A stretch of 64,000 nucleotides of DNA, taken from assembly GCA_903895855.1 (NCBI GenBank), contig CAITVN010000210.1, positions 1-64,000 of the forward strand, read 5' to 3'. The stretch comes from Oligoflexia bacterium (GTDB lineage Bacteria > Bdellovibrionota > UBA1018). Position numbers and translations under genes: made by a program. Below the pieces are notes generated by a model. It saw only the letters and a list, made by a program, of their open reading frames with translations. It was not told the DNA's origin and did no database searches. Below are positions 27,251-41,559 of the stretch, one piece after another (the first letter of the stretch is position 1; every line of letters starts with the position of its first letter).

Positions 27251-29340
27251 TGTCTCTTCTTCACATCTCCACGAGCAAAGATGCTGGCTACGAAATTAAG
27301 CACATCAGTAGAGCAAATTTCGCAGTATCCGTAGTTCTTGATCAGGCGTGACTTGACGACATCGATCTTTTCTTGAGTTTGACGATCCACCACGTTTGAA
27401 ACCAGAGAAGTTAACTTAATGGTGTCTTTCTGATCTTCAAAGAGTTTCAGCTCGAGAGCCTTGTGTAACCGTTCATTGGTCTTGTAATCAAAAGTACGAC
27501 CCTCGATTGCAAGCGCCCCAATGTAGTTCATGATCTCACGCCTGAAGTCGTCTTTACGGCTTTCAGGGATATCAATTTTTTCTTCGATCGAACGCATTAA
27601 GCGCTCATCGGGTTCTTCATCAAGGCCCGTATATTTATTTCGAACTTTTTCGCGCTGAGTGAAGGCCTTGACGTTATCGATGTAGTTGGCACAAAGTTTA
27701 GTGATCGCGTCTTCATCAGCCGAAATCGCCCGCTGCACCTCGTTTTTCACGATGTCTTCATATTCTTGCTTAACGATCGCGAGAAGCTCTCGGTACTCTC
27801 TGCGTTTATCATCTGAACCGACAAGCGCGTGATGCTTAAGACCCCCTTCGAGTTCGTTCATAACCATGAACGGATTCACGCAACCCATCTCGCCGTTCTT
27901 ATCGTTAACCAGTGCGTTTGAAATCTTATCTTGCACGTAACGAGGCGAAATACCCTCTAAACCCTCTCTAACCGCTTCTTTACGCAACTCTTTCACATTG
28001 TCTTCGGTGTAACCCGTTAACGTTTTGCCATCGTAAAGTTTGAGCTTTTGCAAGAGCGAAAGATTGGCCTTTTTAGGCTGCTCTAAACGCGTAAGAATCG
28101 CCCACATCGCGGCCACTGAAATCGTGTGTGGAGCAATGTGTTTTCCGCGAATTCTGCCGGCATTGAAGTCTTTTTCGTAGATCTTGGTCTCTTCTTTTAA
28201 CTTCGTAATGTAGGGAACGTCGATCTTCACCGTTCGATCGCGTAACGCCTCCATAAATTCATTATTCTGCAATTTCTTGAATTCGGGCTCATTCGTGTGA
28301 CCAATGATCACTTCATCGATGTCGGTTTGAGCGAATTTCTTAGGCTTGATCTTATGTTCTTGAGAAGCCGTCAGAAGGTCATACAAGAACGCGACATCAA
28401 GCTTTAGAACTTCGATAAATTCGACGATACCGCGATTAGCAATATTGAACTCACCGTCGAAGTTAAACGCGCGTGGATCAGAATCAGAGCCATATTCGGC
28501 AATTTTTCGGTAATTAATATCGCCGGTCAGCTCAGTTGAGTCTTGATTCTTTTCGTCTTTCGGTTGAAACGTGCCGATGCCGATTCGGTCTTTTTCAGAG
28601 AGCACGAGGCGCTGCACACGAATGTGACTGATCATCTTCTGCCAATCACCTTCGTACCTGCGCATGAATTCTTTATAAATAAATCGACTAGCCGGATCAA
28701 GGTCACCCTTAATGTTGACCTTATAGCCTACTTTATTACCCCGATTGATCTCTTCGAGGATTTGGCCTCTCATTTCTTCGGGTACTAATTTCAAAGGGTC
28801 TTCGTGCATCGGCGAAATCTGTTCTTTTTGCGAACCCAAGATTTCAGCAAATTTTCCTTCAGGATCAACCCACTTAAACGTGTACAATGCCCCAGCATCG
28901 GTGCGAGAGTATTGTTCAAGACCTTTCTTGAGAACTCGAGCGATCGTTGACTTTGCGCTACCTACAGGTCCGTGTAACAAAAGCACCCGTTTTTCGGTAC
29001 CATATCCGAGTGCGGCTGACTTGAAAAAATGCACCAACTTCATCAGTGGAACATCAAGACCAAAAACGCCATCACGCCCGTTTTCGATAGGATCTTCGAA
29101 AAATTTATAGTGTAAAATAGTCTTCTTGTATTCGGTGTAAGAAGACGTGCCGTATGACAAGATCATGTCGTAAACTCGTTGAAAGGCATTGCGCGCAATC
29201 AATGGGTTTTGCTTCACCATGTCTAAATAATCCCAAAAACTTCCTTCCCAATGTGCACTCTTAAAATCCTGCTTGGTGTTCAATTCTCCTAAAATTTTCT
29301 TCCAATCGCCTTTTTCAGTCGCGTTGCCATTTGTGGCCAT
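27247..29340 (-). CDS. prkA: PrkA serine protein kinase / AAA+ protein
   Basis: The 697-residue protein has a AAA domain with Walker [10 protein letters not shown] near residue 125, then the PrkA-specific C-terminal domain. PrkA has been described as a serine kinase and, in Bacillus, as an ATP-dependent protease. It acts in starvation and sporulation-type responses. It heads the prkA-yeaH-spoVR operon. A PP2C phosphatase gene is divergent from it across a 114-bp region holding an inverted repeat, so opposing phosphorylation and dephosphorylation is an attractive inference. Confidence 0.95.
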   Translation of the reverse strand: MATNGNATEKGDWKKILGELNTKQDFKSAHWEGSFWDYLDMVKQNPLIARNAFQRVYDMILSYGTSSYTEYKKTILHYKFFEDPIENGRDGVFGLDVPLMKLVHFFKSAALGYGTEKRVLLLHGPVGSAKSTIARVLKKGLEQYSRTDAGALYTFKWVDPEGKFAEILGSQKEQISPMHEDPLKLVPEEMRGQILEEINRGNKVGYKVNIKGDLDPASRFIYKEFMRRYEGDWQKMISHIRVQRLVLSEKDRIGIGTFQPKDEKNQDSTELTGDINYRKIAEYGSDSDPRAFNFDGEFNIANRGIVEFIEVLKLDVAFLYDLLTASQEHKIKPKKFAQTDIDEVIIGHTNEPEFKKLQNNEFMEALRDRTVKIDVPYITKLKEETKIYEKDFNAGRIRGKHIAPHTISVAAMWAILTRLEQPKKANLSLLQKLKLYDGKTLTGYTEDNVKELRKEAVREGLEGISPRYVQDKISNALVNDKNGEMGCVNPFMVMNELEGGLKHHALVGSDDKRREYRELLAIVKQEYEDIVKNEVQRAISADEDAITKLCANYIDNVKAFTQREKVRNKYTGLDEEPDERLMRSIEEKIDIPESRKDDFRREIMNYIGALAIEGRTFDYKTNERLHKALELKLFEDQKDTIKLTSLVSNVVDRQTQEKIDVVKSRLIKNYGYCEICSTDVLNFVASIFARGDVKKRQ

Positions 29341-29402
29341 AGGTGAGTTCCCGTCCTTAGTTAAGATAGTCTATCTGCTGAATAGTGATTCTGTAAATCA
29401 AC

Positions 29403-29432
29403 AAAATGACTTGGGTTGACTAAAGTCATTTT
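29403..29432. promoter_or_regulatory. 10-10-10 inverted repeat between prkA and PP2C genes
   Basis: AAAATGACTT (29403-29412) is repeated in inverted form as AAGTCATTTT (29423-29432) across a 10-base spacer. The arm centres are two helical turns apart, as expected for a dimeric regulator. The site covers the -35 candidate TTGACT (29416-29421) of the phosphatase gene and lies upstream of prkA on the other strand, so one protein could control both units. Confidence 0.6.
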
Positions 29433-29454
29433 ACCAAGGCACAATGGTAGAATA

Positions 29455-30198
29455 ATGAACGACTTAGAATTCTATGCAGCTACCGACACCGGTATGAAGC
29501 GATCACAAAACCAAGACAGCATTTGTGCGGTTAAAGAGGCTGGTTTTTTTATGGTTGCCGATGGAATGGGGGGGCATCAAGGGGGTGAAATCGCCAGTAA
29601 AATGGCGGCCGATATTCTCGAGAAATTGATTCGTGAATGGCACGCTTCAAGTGGGGCTTTAAACTCTGGTCTGACTCCTTCGGTTTTATTGACAGAGAGC
29701 CTAAGAAAAGCAGGCAGGGTTATTTACCGCGAATCAGAAAATAACCCACACTTAAAAGGAATGGGCACGACCGCTTGCTGCTTTCTCATTCACTCAGGAA
29801 TGATGACAATTGGACACGTGGGCGACAGCCGCTGCTATTTTATTCGACCGGGTGCCATTTGGCAGGTGACCAATGACCACTCATTAGTACAAGAAAAACT
29901 CCGAGCGGGGCTGATCTCTCGCGAGCAACTCAAATCTGATAAAATGAGAAACGTCATCACGAGGTCAGTTGGGTACGAAGAAGACGTTCAAGTTGAGATT
30001 TATCAGATGGAGGTTTCTGAGGGAGACGTTTTTCTTATTTGCTCTGACGGGCTGACGGGGCTACTGTCGGACGACGAAATATTGAGGATTTCAGAAGGCA
30101 AAACGCTCGAAGCAGCAACAACTGAACTCATTTCAATGGCCAATGAACATGGCGGAGATGACAATATTTCTGTTATTATGGTAAGAGTCATGAAATAA
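29455..30198 (+). CDS. PP2C-family serine/threonine protein phosphatase
   Basis: The 247-residue enzyme has the metal-binding motifs of bacterial PP2C phosphatases: DGMGGHQGGE near residue 36, GHVGDSR near 120, CSDGLTG near 190 and GGDDNIS near 235. It removes phosphate from Ser/Thr and is cytoplasmic. ATG 29455 starts the conserved domain. An in-frame TTG at 29416 falls inside the inverted repeat and is unlikely. No clear ribosome site precedes 29455, and a TTGACT/CACAAT promoter places the transcript start within a few bases of it. It is followed by an M23 peptidase gene in the same unit. Confidence 0.95.
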   Translation: MNDLEFYAATDTGMKRSQNQDSICAVKEAGFFMVADGMGGHQGGEIASKMAADILEKLIREWHASSGALNSGLTPSVLLTESLRKAGRVIYRESENNPHLKGMGTTACCFLIHSGMMTIGHVGDSRCYFIRPGAIWQVTNDHSLVQEKLRAGLISREQLKSDKMRNVITRSVGYEEDVQVEIYQMEVSEGDVFLICSDGLTGLLSDDEILRISEGKTLEAATTELISMANEHGGDDNISVIMVRVMK

Positions 30199-30210
30199 AG
30201 AGTGAGGACT

Positions 30211-31248
30211 ATGGCAAATCAAGCCTACACAATTCTGGTAATTCCAGATAAAACGTCACAAGTAAGAAGAGTCGTAATTCCGACTTGGGCAATTCGAACA
30301 GCTACAGTTGCGGCCGGCTTCGCTGTCGTTCTTTGCGGTATCCTATTTTTGGACTACTGGTTCATCTTGTCTCAGCTTGACGAGAACAAACAATTAAAGC
30401 TCGAAAACCGCCGAATGAAGCAGCAGGTGCAGATCTTCAAGAACAAAATCACGTCGGTTGAAGGCACCATGGAACGACTCAAGAGTTTTGCAACGCGCTT
30501 GAAGGTGATCACCAATATTGACGAGCGCGGCTCGTTGCTTCAATCGTTGAACCAAAAACTTCCGGACGCAAGCCAGAACATTGGCATTGCCTCACAAAAT
30601 GGCAAGGCCAACTCAAGTACAGACTCAATTTCTCAAGGCAATCCGACCAACGCTTCAACCAAAATGGATGCGCCGGGGTTCGATTTTTCGATTTTGGATA
30701 AATCAGTTTCTCTCGACCCCGAAGAAGCCGTCTTAAGAAAAGATTCGGCTGAGGTCGATCGCAAATTTTCAGATTTGAACGTCGAAGCCCTTTATGTTGA
30801 GCAAATGCTTCAGGAACTGTACGAGCTTCTTTCTGACCAAAAAGCCTTCTTGGCTGCGCTACCCACGAGAAAACCGGCTACTGGGTTTCCGACCTCTGGA
30901 TTCGGGGTTAGGCGCTCACCTTTTGGCGGACGGGTAAAAATGCACGAGGGCCTTGATATTGCCAATTACCCGGGAACTCCCATTCGAGCAACCGCTGACG
31001 GTCAGGTTGTGTATTCGGAAATTAAATCAGGATATGGTCAAACTGTTATCATTGATCATGGTTATGGGCTAGAAACCCTCTATGCCCACAACCGAAAGGT
31101 GTTAGTTAAGAAGGGTCAAAGAGTGAATCGAGGAGAAACGATCGCACTTTTAGGAAATAGCGGATTATCAACGGGTCCTCATCTACACTACGAAGTCAGA
31201 GTGAATGGAATTCCGGTTGATCCTATAACGTACCTACTAGAAAATTAG
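30211..31248 (+). CDS. M23 (LytM-type) murein peptidase, membrane-anchored
   Basis: ATG 30211 has GAGG four bases upstream; GTG 30202 lies within that site. The 345-residue protein has one membrane span near residues 30-52, a coiled coil (about 55-105), a variable linker and a C-terminal LytM domain. Zinc ligands are visible in HEGLD (about residue 248) and in HLHYE (about 327), so it should be an active endopeptidase cutting peptidoglycan cross-links. The topology places the domain in the periplasm. It lies 23 bases before secA. Confidence 0.93.
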   Translation: MANQAYTILVIPDKTSQVRRVVIPTWAIRTATVAAGFAVVLCGILFLDYWFILSQLDENKQLKLENRRMKQQVQIFKNKITSVEGTMERLKSFATRLKVITNIDERGSLLQSLNQKLPDASQNIGIASQNGKANSSTDSISQGNPTNASTKMDAPGFDFSILDKSVSLDPEEAVLRKDSAEVDRKFSDLNVEALYVEQMLQELYELLSDQKAFLAALPTRKPATGFPTSGFGVRRSPFGGRVKMHEGLDIANYPGTPIRATADGQVVYSEIKSGYGQTVIIDHGYGLETLYAHNRKVLVKKGQRVNRGETIALLGNSGLSTGPHLHYEVRVNGIPVDPITYLLEN

Positions 31249-31271
31249 CAAAAAAAGAAGGCAACTTAAGT

Positions 31272-34175
31272 ATGTTTAACGCAGTCGCAAGGAAATTATT
31301 CGGAACTCAGAACGATCGAGAACTCAAGTCAATCTATCCCATTGTCGCTCAAATCAACGAGTGGGAACCTAAAATCAAACCGCTCAGTGACGAGGAGTTA
31401 AAGGCAAAAACTCCTTATTTTAGAGAAAGATTAGCTCGCGGAGAAACTCTCGACGATTTACTGCCCGAAGCGTTTGCGGTTGTTCGTGAAGCGGCCTCGC
31501 GCGTGATTGGCCAAAGACACTATGACGTTCAGCTCATTGGGGGGGTAACTCTACACCGTGGACGCATTGCCGAAATGAGAACCGGTGAAGGAAAAACTCT
31601 CGTCGCCACCCTACCCTCTTACTTAAATGGCCTCAGCGGCAAAGGCGTTCATGTCATCACGGTTAACGATTACTTGGCCCGTCGCGATGCCGGCTGGATG
31701 GGGCAAATTCACCAATTTCTAGGGCTAACGACGGGCATCATTGTTCATGGTCTTAGCGACACCCAGAGAAAACAAAACTACGGGTGTGACGTCACCTACG
31801 GTACCAATAACGAGTTTGGGTTCGATTACTTGCGCGACAACATGAAATTTCGTTTGGCTGATTATGTTCAGCGTGAGTTAAATTTTGCGATTGTCGATGA
31901 AGTCGACTCGATCTTAATTGACGAAGCTCGAACGCCGCTAATTATCAGTGGTCCGACCGAAGACTCGACAGACATGTATTATCGAATCGACGCCAAGCTT
32001 CAGCAAGAAGGCGGCCTAGTCAAAGAGACTGACTATACGATTGACGAAAAATCAAAGACGGCTTCACTGAGCCCTGAAGGCATCGACAAGATGGAAAAAC
32101 GTCTTGGCGTTTCGAATATGTATGACCCGGCTCACATTGAGCTACTTCATCATGTCAACCAGGGACTGCGAGCTCACATGCTCTTTCATCGCGACGTTGA
32201 CTATGTGATCAAAGACGATGAGGTCGTCATCGTTGATGAGTTCACCGGCCGCCTCATGCCAGGGCGACGCTGGTCAGATGGACTGCACCAAGCGGTCGAA
32301 GCAAAAGAAGGCGTACAGATTGAGAACGAAAATCAAACACTAGCGACGATCACTTTTCAGAATTACTTCAGAATGTACAATAAGCTTTCGGGTATGACCG
32401 GAACGGCTGACACCGAGGCAACTGAGTTTAAACAAATTTACAAACTCGACGTCACGATCATTCCGACTAACAAATCTATTTGCCGAGACGACTACGCTGA
32501 TGTGATTTATAAATCTCAAGTAGCGAAATTCAAAGCTGCGGTAGTTGAAATCAAGCGGTTACACGAAAAAGGCCAACCCGTACTTGTCGGCACCGTATCG
32601 GTCGAAAAATCAGAACTTTTAGCGGGCTTACTCAAACGTGATGGGGTTAGGCACAATGTTTTGAATGCCAAGCAAAATGAACGCGAGGCCGATATTGTTG
32701 CACAAGCCGGGCGTAAAGGTGCCGTAACCATTGCTACCAATATGGCGGGCCGCGGAACCGATATTCTTCTCGGCGGTAACCATGAGAACATGGCGAAACT
32801 CGAGGCAGGTATTTTGAAAGCTGGTGCGACTGACGAAGAGAAAGCGGAGTGGCAGAAAAAACACGACGAAGCTCTCGCAAGACTTATCGACAGCTGTGCT
32901 CGCGAGCGTGAAGAAGTGAAAGCGCTCGGCGGATTATTTATCTTAGGTACCGAACGACACGATTCAAGACGTATTGACAACCAGCTTCGTGGCCGTGCCG
33001 GTCGTCAAGGTGATCCTGGGGCTTCTCGCTTTTACTTATCATTTGAAGACGACTTACTTCGAATCTTTGGTCAAAGCGAACTACTCAAGAGAACGGTTGC
33101 TGCGATGGAAGAAGACGTACCCATCGAGCACAAGTGGACCACCAAGGCCATTGAAAATGCCCAGCGTAAAGTTGAAGGGCACAATTACGATATTCGTAAA
33201 CACCTACTTGAATACGATGATGTCATGAACCAGCAGCGCAAAGTGATCTACGCTTGGCGCCGAGACGTCTTAGCGTTAGACAATCTCAAGAGCATGGTTT
33301 TCACCATTGCTAATGACATCGCTGAAGAGATCGCCGAAGATTTTTTTCCGGGAGGCAAACTCAAAAAAGAAAATGGACAAGCGAGACTTGACCTGCCCCA
33401 ATTAAAAGAGGCCTTTGCCACCACTTTTCAGTTTTTGCCCAACATCACTGAATCCGACATCAATCCTTTCAATAACAAGGGACTGCAGGCGTTAATCAAT
33501 CGATTAGCTCAAGCAAGGTATCTCGAAAAAGAAAAACAACTGTCAGAGCCTGTCATGCGACAGCTCGAAAAAATGATTCTTTTGTCGACCATCGATCAGC
33601 TCTGGAAAGATCACCTTCAAGCGATGGACTCTTTGCGTGAAGGAATCGGCTTGCAAGGTTACGGTCAAAAAGATCCGTTGATCGCTTACAAAAAAGAAGG
33701 GTTTCGATTCTTTGAGATGATGATGGGTCAGATTAACGGCGATGTGGTTCGTAAAATGTATGCCGTTCAAATGAATACCCAGAACGAACTCAACGAAGAA
33801 CTCAATGACGATTCGGATGACGATTCGGATACCTCAGATGCGTCGAGTGATCACGCAAGTCACGACCACGCTCATCACGAGCATTCGCTTCCGGGCCTGG
33901 GCTCTTCGCAAGCACCTAAACAGATTCAATATAATATTGACGCTCAGGGTAACCTAGTTCCGAACGCTGAACAGAATAAAACACCACTTCAGGCGCCACC
34001 CGCGAGCCCAATAGACTTGGGTTGGAATTTGAAACAGCCCAAGAACCTTTCGTATTCGCACGCCGGCACTGCAGCTTCGGGAGCAACATCAAAAGGTGAA
34101 TACGCTGGTGCGGGCCGAAATGATCCGTGTCCATGCGGGAGCGGAAAAAAATATAAGAAGTGTCATGGAGCCTGA
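31272..34175 (+). CDS. secA: preprotein translocase ATPase SecA
   Basis: The 967-residue motor drives unfolded preproteins through SecYEG. Walker A TGEGKTL is near residue 103, the [13 protein letters not shown] helicase block near 210, and [10 protein letters not shown] near 575. The C-terminus ends in the SEC-C zinc motif [13 protein letters not shown], which contacts SecB and the ribosome. Before it lies an Asp/Ser/His-rich linker (about 845-875) with ten His residues in a short span. Such a His-rich patch is unusual for SecA. The stop overlaps the next start (TGATG). Confidence 0.97.
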   Translation: MFNAVARKLFGTQNDRELKSIYPIVAQINEWEPKIKPLSDEELKAKTPYFRERLARGETLDDLLPEAFAVVREAASRVIGQRHYDVQLIGGVTLHRGRIAEMRTGEGKTLVATLPSYLNGLSGKGVHVITVNDYLARRDAGWMGQIHQFLGLTTGIIVHGLSDTQRKQNYGCDVTYGTNNEFGFDYLRDNMKFRLADYVQRELNFAIVDEVDSILIDEARTPLIISGPTEDSTDMYYRIDAKLQQEGGLVKETDYTIDEKSKTASLSPEGIDKMEKRLGVSNMYDPAHIELLHHVNQGLRAHMLFHRDVDYVIKDDEVVIVDEFTGRLMPGRRWSDGLHQAVEAKEGVQIENENQTLATITFQNYFRMYNKLSGMTGTADTEATEFKQIYKLDVTIIPTNKSICRDDYADVIYKSQVAKFKAAVVEIKRLHEKGQPVLVGTVSVEKSELLAGLLKRDGVRHNVLNAKQNEREADIVAQAGRKGAVTIATNMAGRGTDILLGGNHENMAKLEAGILKAGATDEEKAEWQKKHDEALARLIDSCAREREEVKALGGLFILGTERHDSRRIDNQLRGRAGRQGDPGASRFYLSFEDDLLRIFGQSELLKRTVAAMEEDVPIEHKWTTKAIENAQRKVEGHNYDIRKHLLEYDDVMNQQRKVIYAWRRDVLALDNLKSMVFTIANDIAEEIAEDFFPGGKLKKENGQARLDLPQLKEAFATTFQFLPNITESDINPFNNKGLQALINRLAQARYLEKEKQLSEPVMRQLEKMILLSTIDQLWKDHLQAMDSLREGIGLQGYGQKDPLIAYKKEGFRFFEMMMGQINGDVVRKMYAVQMNTQNELNEELNDDSDDDSDTSDASSDHASHDHAHHEHSLPGLGSSQAPKQIQYNIDAQGNLVPNAEQNKTPLQAPPASPIDLGWNLKQPKNLSYSHAGTAASGATSKGEYAGAGRNDPCPCGSGKKYKKCHGA

Positions 34176-35620
34176 TGTCGAACGAAAAAGCGCCACCAAC
34201 GCCTTCAGACCTCACTAACCTTCTCGATTATGCGAGAAAGGTAGAAAAAACTGGCGGCTTGGCTGTACCTTCTGAAGATCAAGGCCCCGTACTGACCGAG
34301 CAGATCATTGAGAGGGTCGATCAATTTGAAACGTTATCTGAATACGCAGCAACTAACCCAGCCGCCGAAGCCCCTGGCTACCTGAGTGAACCAGAGCCCC
34401 TAGACACTGCCGGGTCGAACCAATTAAGTGACTCTGACAGCAGTCTTTTTCCGACCACCGAGAGTGTGACCGAGAATGTGAATGACACTGCAAATGATGG
34501 TACCAACCAGTCTCAAGATTTTCAGATATCTGAATCTGACGGGCGCAGTGGGTTTTCTCAAATTCCAGAGAATGCAGTAAAGGTCGAAAAAACGGGGTTT
34601 GAGCTTCGCGAATCGGGAGATGACTTGTCTCAACTGGGTCAGGCGAAGACGAGTTCAAAAATCAGCATCGATGGCACTGAAGGTACCGTTGACGAAACGG
34701 GCAGAGAACCTGTTGGTGAAACAACCAGCGCAATGCCTGAGAATTCTGCGTTTCTGGTGAGCGATACGCTGCCCCCGATCGATCACTTAACCCTAGCGAC
34801 TCCCACCAGTGCCCCCATTTCTTTTGAGCCCCAGGTTAGCGAATCGGCGTCACCACCTTTAGAAAATTCTCAAACCCATTCTTCGACTGGAAAAACATTT
34901 TCGTCGCCTACGACTCACCCACCACAGACGGGGGCGATCTCTCAGCATTTTAAATCAGCCGAAGCCGGCCAGTTCGAAAAAGGGGCATCAAGGGCAGGCG
35001 CGCATGTTACCTCGGGGGCTTCGGTGCCCGCTTCTTATCCTTTTTCTGTTTATATTGATGGAAAACTAACTCCTGAAGAACGCGAAAAACTCTTAGATTT
35101 ACTTTCGACTCAAAAATTTGGAATATCCGAACTCGATCTTGAATTGCAGCTTTCTTCTGGAAAGGTACTCATTCCTAGAATCAGCGAGTACGCAGCTATT
35201 TTAATCGTTCAAACCATGCGTGACTCTGAAGCCACGCTTTACATGGCACCCACTGAGTCGTCAGACTCACTGACCCTCATCGCTGATCAAAACACGCACT
35301 CAAGGCGCTCGTACGATTCAAGCCTTGAACGGTCGATTCACGAAATAGAGATATTCGTAGATTCGAACCATTCGCTTGCCGTAGGGGAAAGCCTAGGTGA
35401 GTTACTTCTCGTTTCTGCAGCGATTAAGAGTGAAGCCGTCGAAATTCAGCAGTCGACGGTATTTATGGATACTCTCGAGCGTTTGAAATCTGAATTGCGA
35501 TTAAAAGCGAGAGCTAAGGGCGCTCGAGCCGTTGTGGGCTTTCAAATCACCATCGATCGCCTGTCTTTGCCTTCTTTGTACCGAGTCACTGCATCGGGTA
35601 CGCCGATTACTTCAGATTAA
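34175..35620 (+). CDS. long disordered protein with C-terminal YbjQ-like domain, coupled to secA
   Basis: ATG 34175 overlaps the secA stop and has GGAG four bases upstream; GTG 34160 is an alternative. Residues about 1-290 are low-complexity, acidic and rich in Ser, Thr, Pro and Glu, with two KVEKTG motifs (about 20 and 135). A folded region begins near 288 with a VYIDGKLTPEEREKLLDLL helix. The last 85 residues, with LKARAKGARAVVGFQI, resemble the YbjQ/DUF74 fold (putative heavy-metal binding). The function is unknown. The tight coupling to secA suggests matched expression but not necessarily a shared task. Confidence 0.72.
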   Translation: MSNEKAPPTPSDLTNLLDYARKVEKTGGLAVPSEDQGPVLTEQIIERVDQFETLSEYAATNPAAEAPGYLSEPEPLDTAGSNQLSDSDSSLFPTTESVTENVNDTANDGTNQSQDFQISESDGRSGFSQIPENAVKVEKTGFELRESGDDLSQLGQAKTSSKISIDGTEGTVDETGREPVGETTSAMPENSAFLVSDTLPPIDHLTLATPTSAPISFEPQVSESASPPLENSQTHSSTGKTFSSPTTHPPQTGAISQHFKSAEAGQFEKGASRAGAHVTSGASVPASYPFSVYIDGKLTPEEREKLLDLLSTQKFGISELDLELQLSSGKVLIPRISEYAAILIVQTMRDSEATLYMAPTESSDSLTLIADQNTHSRRSYDSSLERSIHEIEIFVDSNHSLAVGESLGELLLVSAAIKSEAVEIQQSTVFMDTLERLKSELRLKARAKGARAVVGFQITIDRLSLPSLYRVTASGTPITSD

Positions 35621-36101
35621 AATAGACATCGGCAACGAGTTGCCTCGATTCATTTCGATGCAACTGCACTGAGCTCAAACAATCAGCTGTTGGATTGATT
35701 CTCCAGTGTTTTCTAAATAGACCGTTTCTTAACTCTAGGTTGGCACAAACATCGGTTCGCCCGGTTGAATCGGTGTAACTGATTTGGCCTAGCTTTTCAT
35801 CAAAACCCAAGCCTTGAATTTGAACTCTTTCTTGGTAAATGACGACATCGCTATAGATAGGAAACTCCCTACCCATCGAGTGCCCAGAGCCTGTGAATAA
35901 CCGTCTGCGTTCGATGGCAGAAATCAGAACAAAGGCTTCACTTTTCTGAAAATCAACAAAGTATTGAGACTGAATGTGATCAGTTCTTTTTGGCATTGCC
36001 ACGGTTGCCACCAACGTCTGTTCGGCAAAAGCTTGCCCCGTAAAACACAATAGACTCAAAGCCAAAGATCCTTCAATTAGACGCGTAATCACTGTTTTCA
36101 C
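35607..36101 (-). CDS. small secreted protein of unknown function
   Basis: GTG 36101 is preceded by AGGAG and gives a standard signal peptide ending GQAFA-EQ. An ATG 33 bases upstream would add a polar tail and place the ribosome site inside the gene. The mature part (about 140 residues) has two Cys (in DVCAN and DCLSS) that may pair and a beta-rich pattern. I recognise no family. Its 3' end overlaps that of the convergent YbjQ-like gene by 14 bases. Confidence 0.7.
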   Translation of the reverse strand: MKTVITRLIEGSLALSLLCFTGQAFAEQTLVATVAMPKRTDHIQSQYFVDFQKSEAFVLISAIERRRLFTGSGHSMGREFPIYSDVVIYQERVQIQGLGFDEKLGQISYTDSTGRTDVCANLELRNGLFRKHWRINPTADCLSSVQLHRNESRQLVADVYFNLK

Positions 36102-36406
36102 GATTAAATTTCTCCTAAAGGGTTCGTGTTGCACTCAATACACCGCGTATAGCAATAAAACCCAAGCAATCGCTACTCACATGAAATTGCACATAAAAAC
36201 TGGTAACCTTTCGTTCATGGTTTCACAATAGTTTCTCACAATAGTTTCGATGCGCAACTGTCAACGGTTCTGACAGTGCCGATACTAGCTTGACAACAGC
36301 GATCTGCACCTCTGACCGCAGAGACCTACTTTCTTTTTTATATCAATGACTTGGCTTCGTTACTCTCCTTGCGTTTGTGGTCTCGTTCTTGAAGTACTGT
36401 CTAGGT
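36102..36406. other. 305-bp divergent gap with 13-bp tandem direct repeat
   Basis: This gap separates two divergently transcribed secreted-protein genes. TCACAATAGTTTC occurs twice without interruption at 36223-36235 and 36236-36248. A GCCGATAC hexamer-like element lies at 36278 but is too far from either gene to call a promoter. No gene or RNA is supported. Confidence 0.5.
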
Positions 36407-38002
36407 ATGAAATCACGCGAACTTCGTTATCTTTTGGGCTTTTGTGTTGCAATCACTCTTTCACTCACCAGCCGAGTTCACGCTTCACCCACTACGGCCC
36501 CCACTTGGCACATTCCTCAAAATGGCAATGAAACGCTGACCAATCCCAGTTTTCTCGCTTTCTCGCCTGAAGCCTCAACCGATGACTTAGGTAACTCAGT
36601 TGCGGCATGGACCTGGAAAAACCCGGCAACAGACGAAGTGCGCATTCAGTTCGCCGAAAAAATTCACGGAGTTTGGCATAAGCCTGCGATCACGGGTTTA
36701 GGTGCTGCAGATAAGTACTTTCTTTCGAACAAGGGCGACTACGCAGATTTGCCTCGTGTCGCAACAGGAGCAAATTTTAGCGATGCGGCCGTCGTTTGGC
36801 GCCAGTGCAAAGGTAAGCAGTTTTCACAGTTTCGCATTTTTATCGCCGAGAGACACAATGGCAAATGGATCAAACCCAAGAATGTGAATGAGTCACTGTC
36901 GTTACCCGTTTCAAAGGCTGAGGCACCCAGTATTGCGATGAACAACCAAGGAGCCATGATCGTGGCTTGGCAACAGATTGATCCGGCCGATGGCAAGTCA
37001 AAGATCTTTTCGGCTTACCGAAAAGGCGGTTCATTCATCTACCAGTCAGGTCAGTGGAAATATCAGTTAGGAAAATGGCTTCAAAAACCTGTCGCCGTCG
37101 ACTCAGCTCACGCGCTTTCAGCTTCATCACTTGGCGATGCCTATTGGCCAGAAGTGGCCATAGACTCTGAGGGCGATGCCGTCATGACTTGGTATCAGTA
37201 TGCGAGTACCCAAGCGAATCCTGACACGGTCAGAGTTTACCATCGCCGATTCAGTCAAAAAAATAATTCATGGGGCCCAGCGATTCAGCTCTCACAGCAC
37301 AAAAAAGGGCTACAACTTTGGCCAATGATTGCTAGCTCAAAAGCGGCCGATCAATTCGCGATTATTTGGGCTGGTGAGTACAACTTGAGTTGGGGTACTA
37401 CTCACACATTTCTCGCGACTCAAGGCCTCAGTGGTACACCACCAGCGACAGTAGCCGAATTCAGCTCACCCAATCAATTTAAGCCGCTTTCACTCAAGAA
37501 CGAATCATCGGTCTGTAGCGCCGATTTTTACGATCCGCCTCGTGTAGCCATTAATCGAAACGGCAACCTGGTGGCGACTTGGAGTCAACGCAGTCATCAG
37601 AATAATTTCAATCAAAGTAGCATTTTTATCGCTGAGCTTCGCGATGGCAACTGGTCGCAACCCAAAGCATTCAGCGACGCCATTTCGCCGCAAGATTCGG
37701 TCACTTTAGCGAGAAACCCTGTAGTCGGAATTGACGAGTCTGGTTATACAGCCATTGCATGGGCACAAGCCGACCAGTACGGAAAACAACAACTCTACAT
37801 GGCCGAAACCGAGAAAAATGCGGCGGGACAAACCGAATGGATCAAGCCTTTTGACACGGCAAACATCACCGGGCCCGCCGAAGGCTACACCGTCTTAGAT
37901 CCTAAAATAAGCCTTAACGCTCACGGTGCTGGAACACTGATCTGGGGTAAATCAAGCATGAAGCAAGACCAATCAGTTCTCTATATCGGCGAACGATATT
38001 GA
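36407..38002 (+). CDS. secreted beta-propeller-like repeat protein
   Basis: ATG 36407 gives a signal peptide cut near VHA-SP. The open frame runs 30 bases further upstream to a GTG, but that adds residues before the basic end. The mature protein (about 500 residues) has repeated strands of the form GNxVAxW (DLGNSVAAWTW, GAMIVAWQQ, GDAVMTWYQ, GNLVATWSQ, GYTAIAWAQ), spaced 70-120 residues apart. This is typical of a BNR/sialidase-like or other propeller. No catalytic residues are recognised. It is most likely a secreted binding protein. Confidence 0.8.
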   Translation: MKSRELRYLLGFCVAITLSLTSRVHASPTTAPTWHIPQNGNETLTNPSFLAFSPEASTDDLGNSVAAWTWKNPATDEVRIQFAEKIHGVWHKPAITGLGAADKYFLSNKGDYADLPRVATGANFSDAAVVWRQCKGKQFSQFRIFIAERHNGKWIKPKNVNESLSLPVSKAEAPSIAMNNQGAMIVAWQQIDPADGKSKIFSAYRKGGSFIYQSGQWKYQLGKWLQKPVAVDSAHALSASSLGDAYWPEVAIDSEGDAVMTWYQYASTQANPDTVRVYHRRFSQKNNSWGPAIQLSQHKKGLQLWPMIASSKAADQFAIIWAGEYNLSWGTTHTFLATQGLSGTPPATVAEFSSPNQFKPLSLKNESSVCSADFYDPPRVAINRNGNLVATWSQRSHQNNFNQSSIFIAELRDGNWSQPKAFSDAISPQDSVTLARNPVVGIDESGYTAIAWAQADQYGKQQLYMAETEKNAAGQTEWIKPFDTANITGPAEGYTVLDPKISLNAHGAGTLIWGKSSMKQDQSVLYIGERY

Positions 38003-38034
38003 GTTCACAAAACTCAACTTCGCAACACCGTCAC

Positions 38035-41432
<3,398 letters not shown>

Positions 41433-41559
41433 AATTTTGCGCGCCCTCTATTGTTTTAAACAGGTGTCAGCATAGATTGTGATTTCAACTTGGGCAAGAA
41501 AAAGCTTTGAGTTTTTTCTGGGCTTGTTTCTCTTTTTGGGACATTTGGACTCCACAACT

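Noticed and set aside
36278-36285. GCCGATAC as a sigma-28 promoter
   Set aside because: No matching -35 element and more than 120 bases from the next start.
37999-38017. TTGAGTT-CACAA-AACTCAA hairpin as terminator between convergent genes
   Set aside because: No U-rich tail on either strand and only a seven-pair A/T-rich stem.
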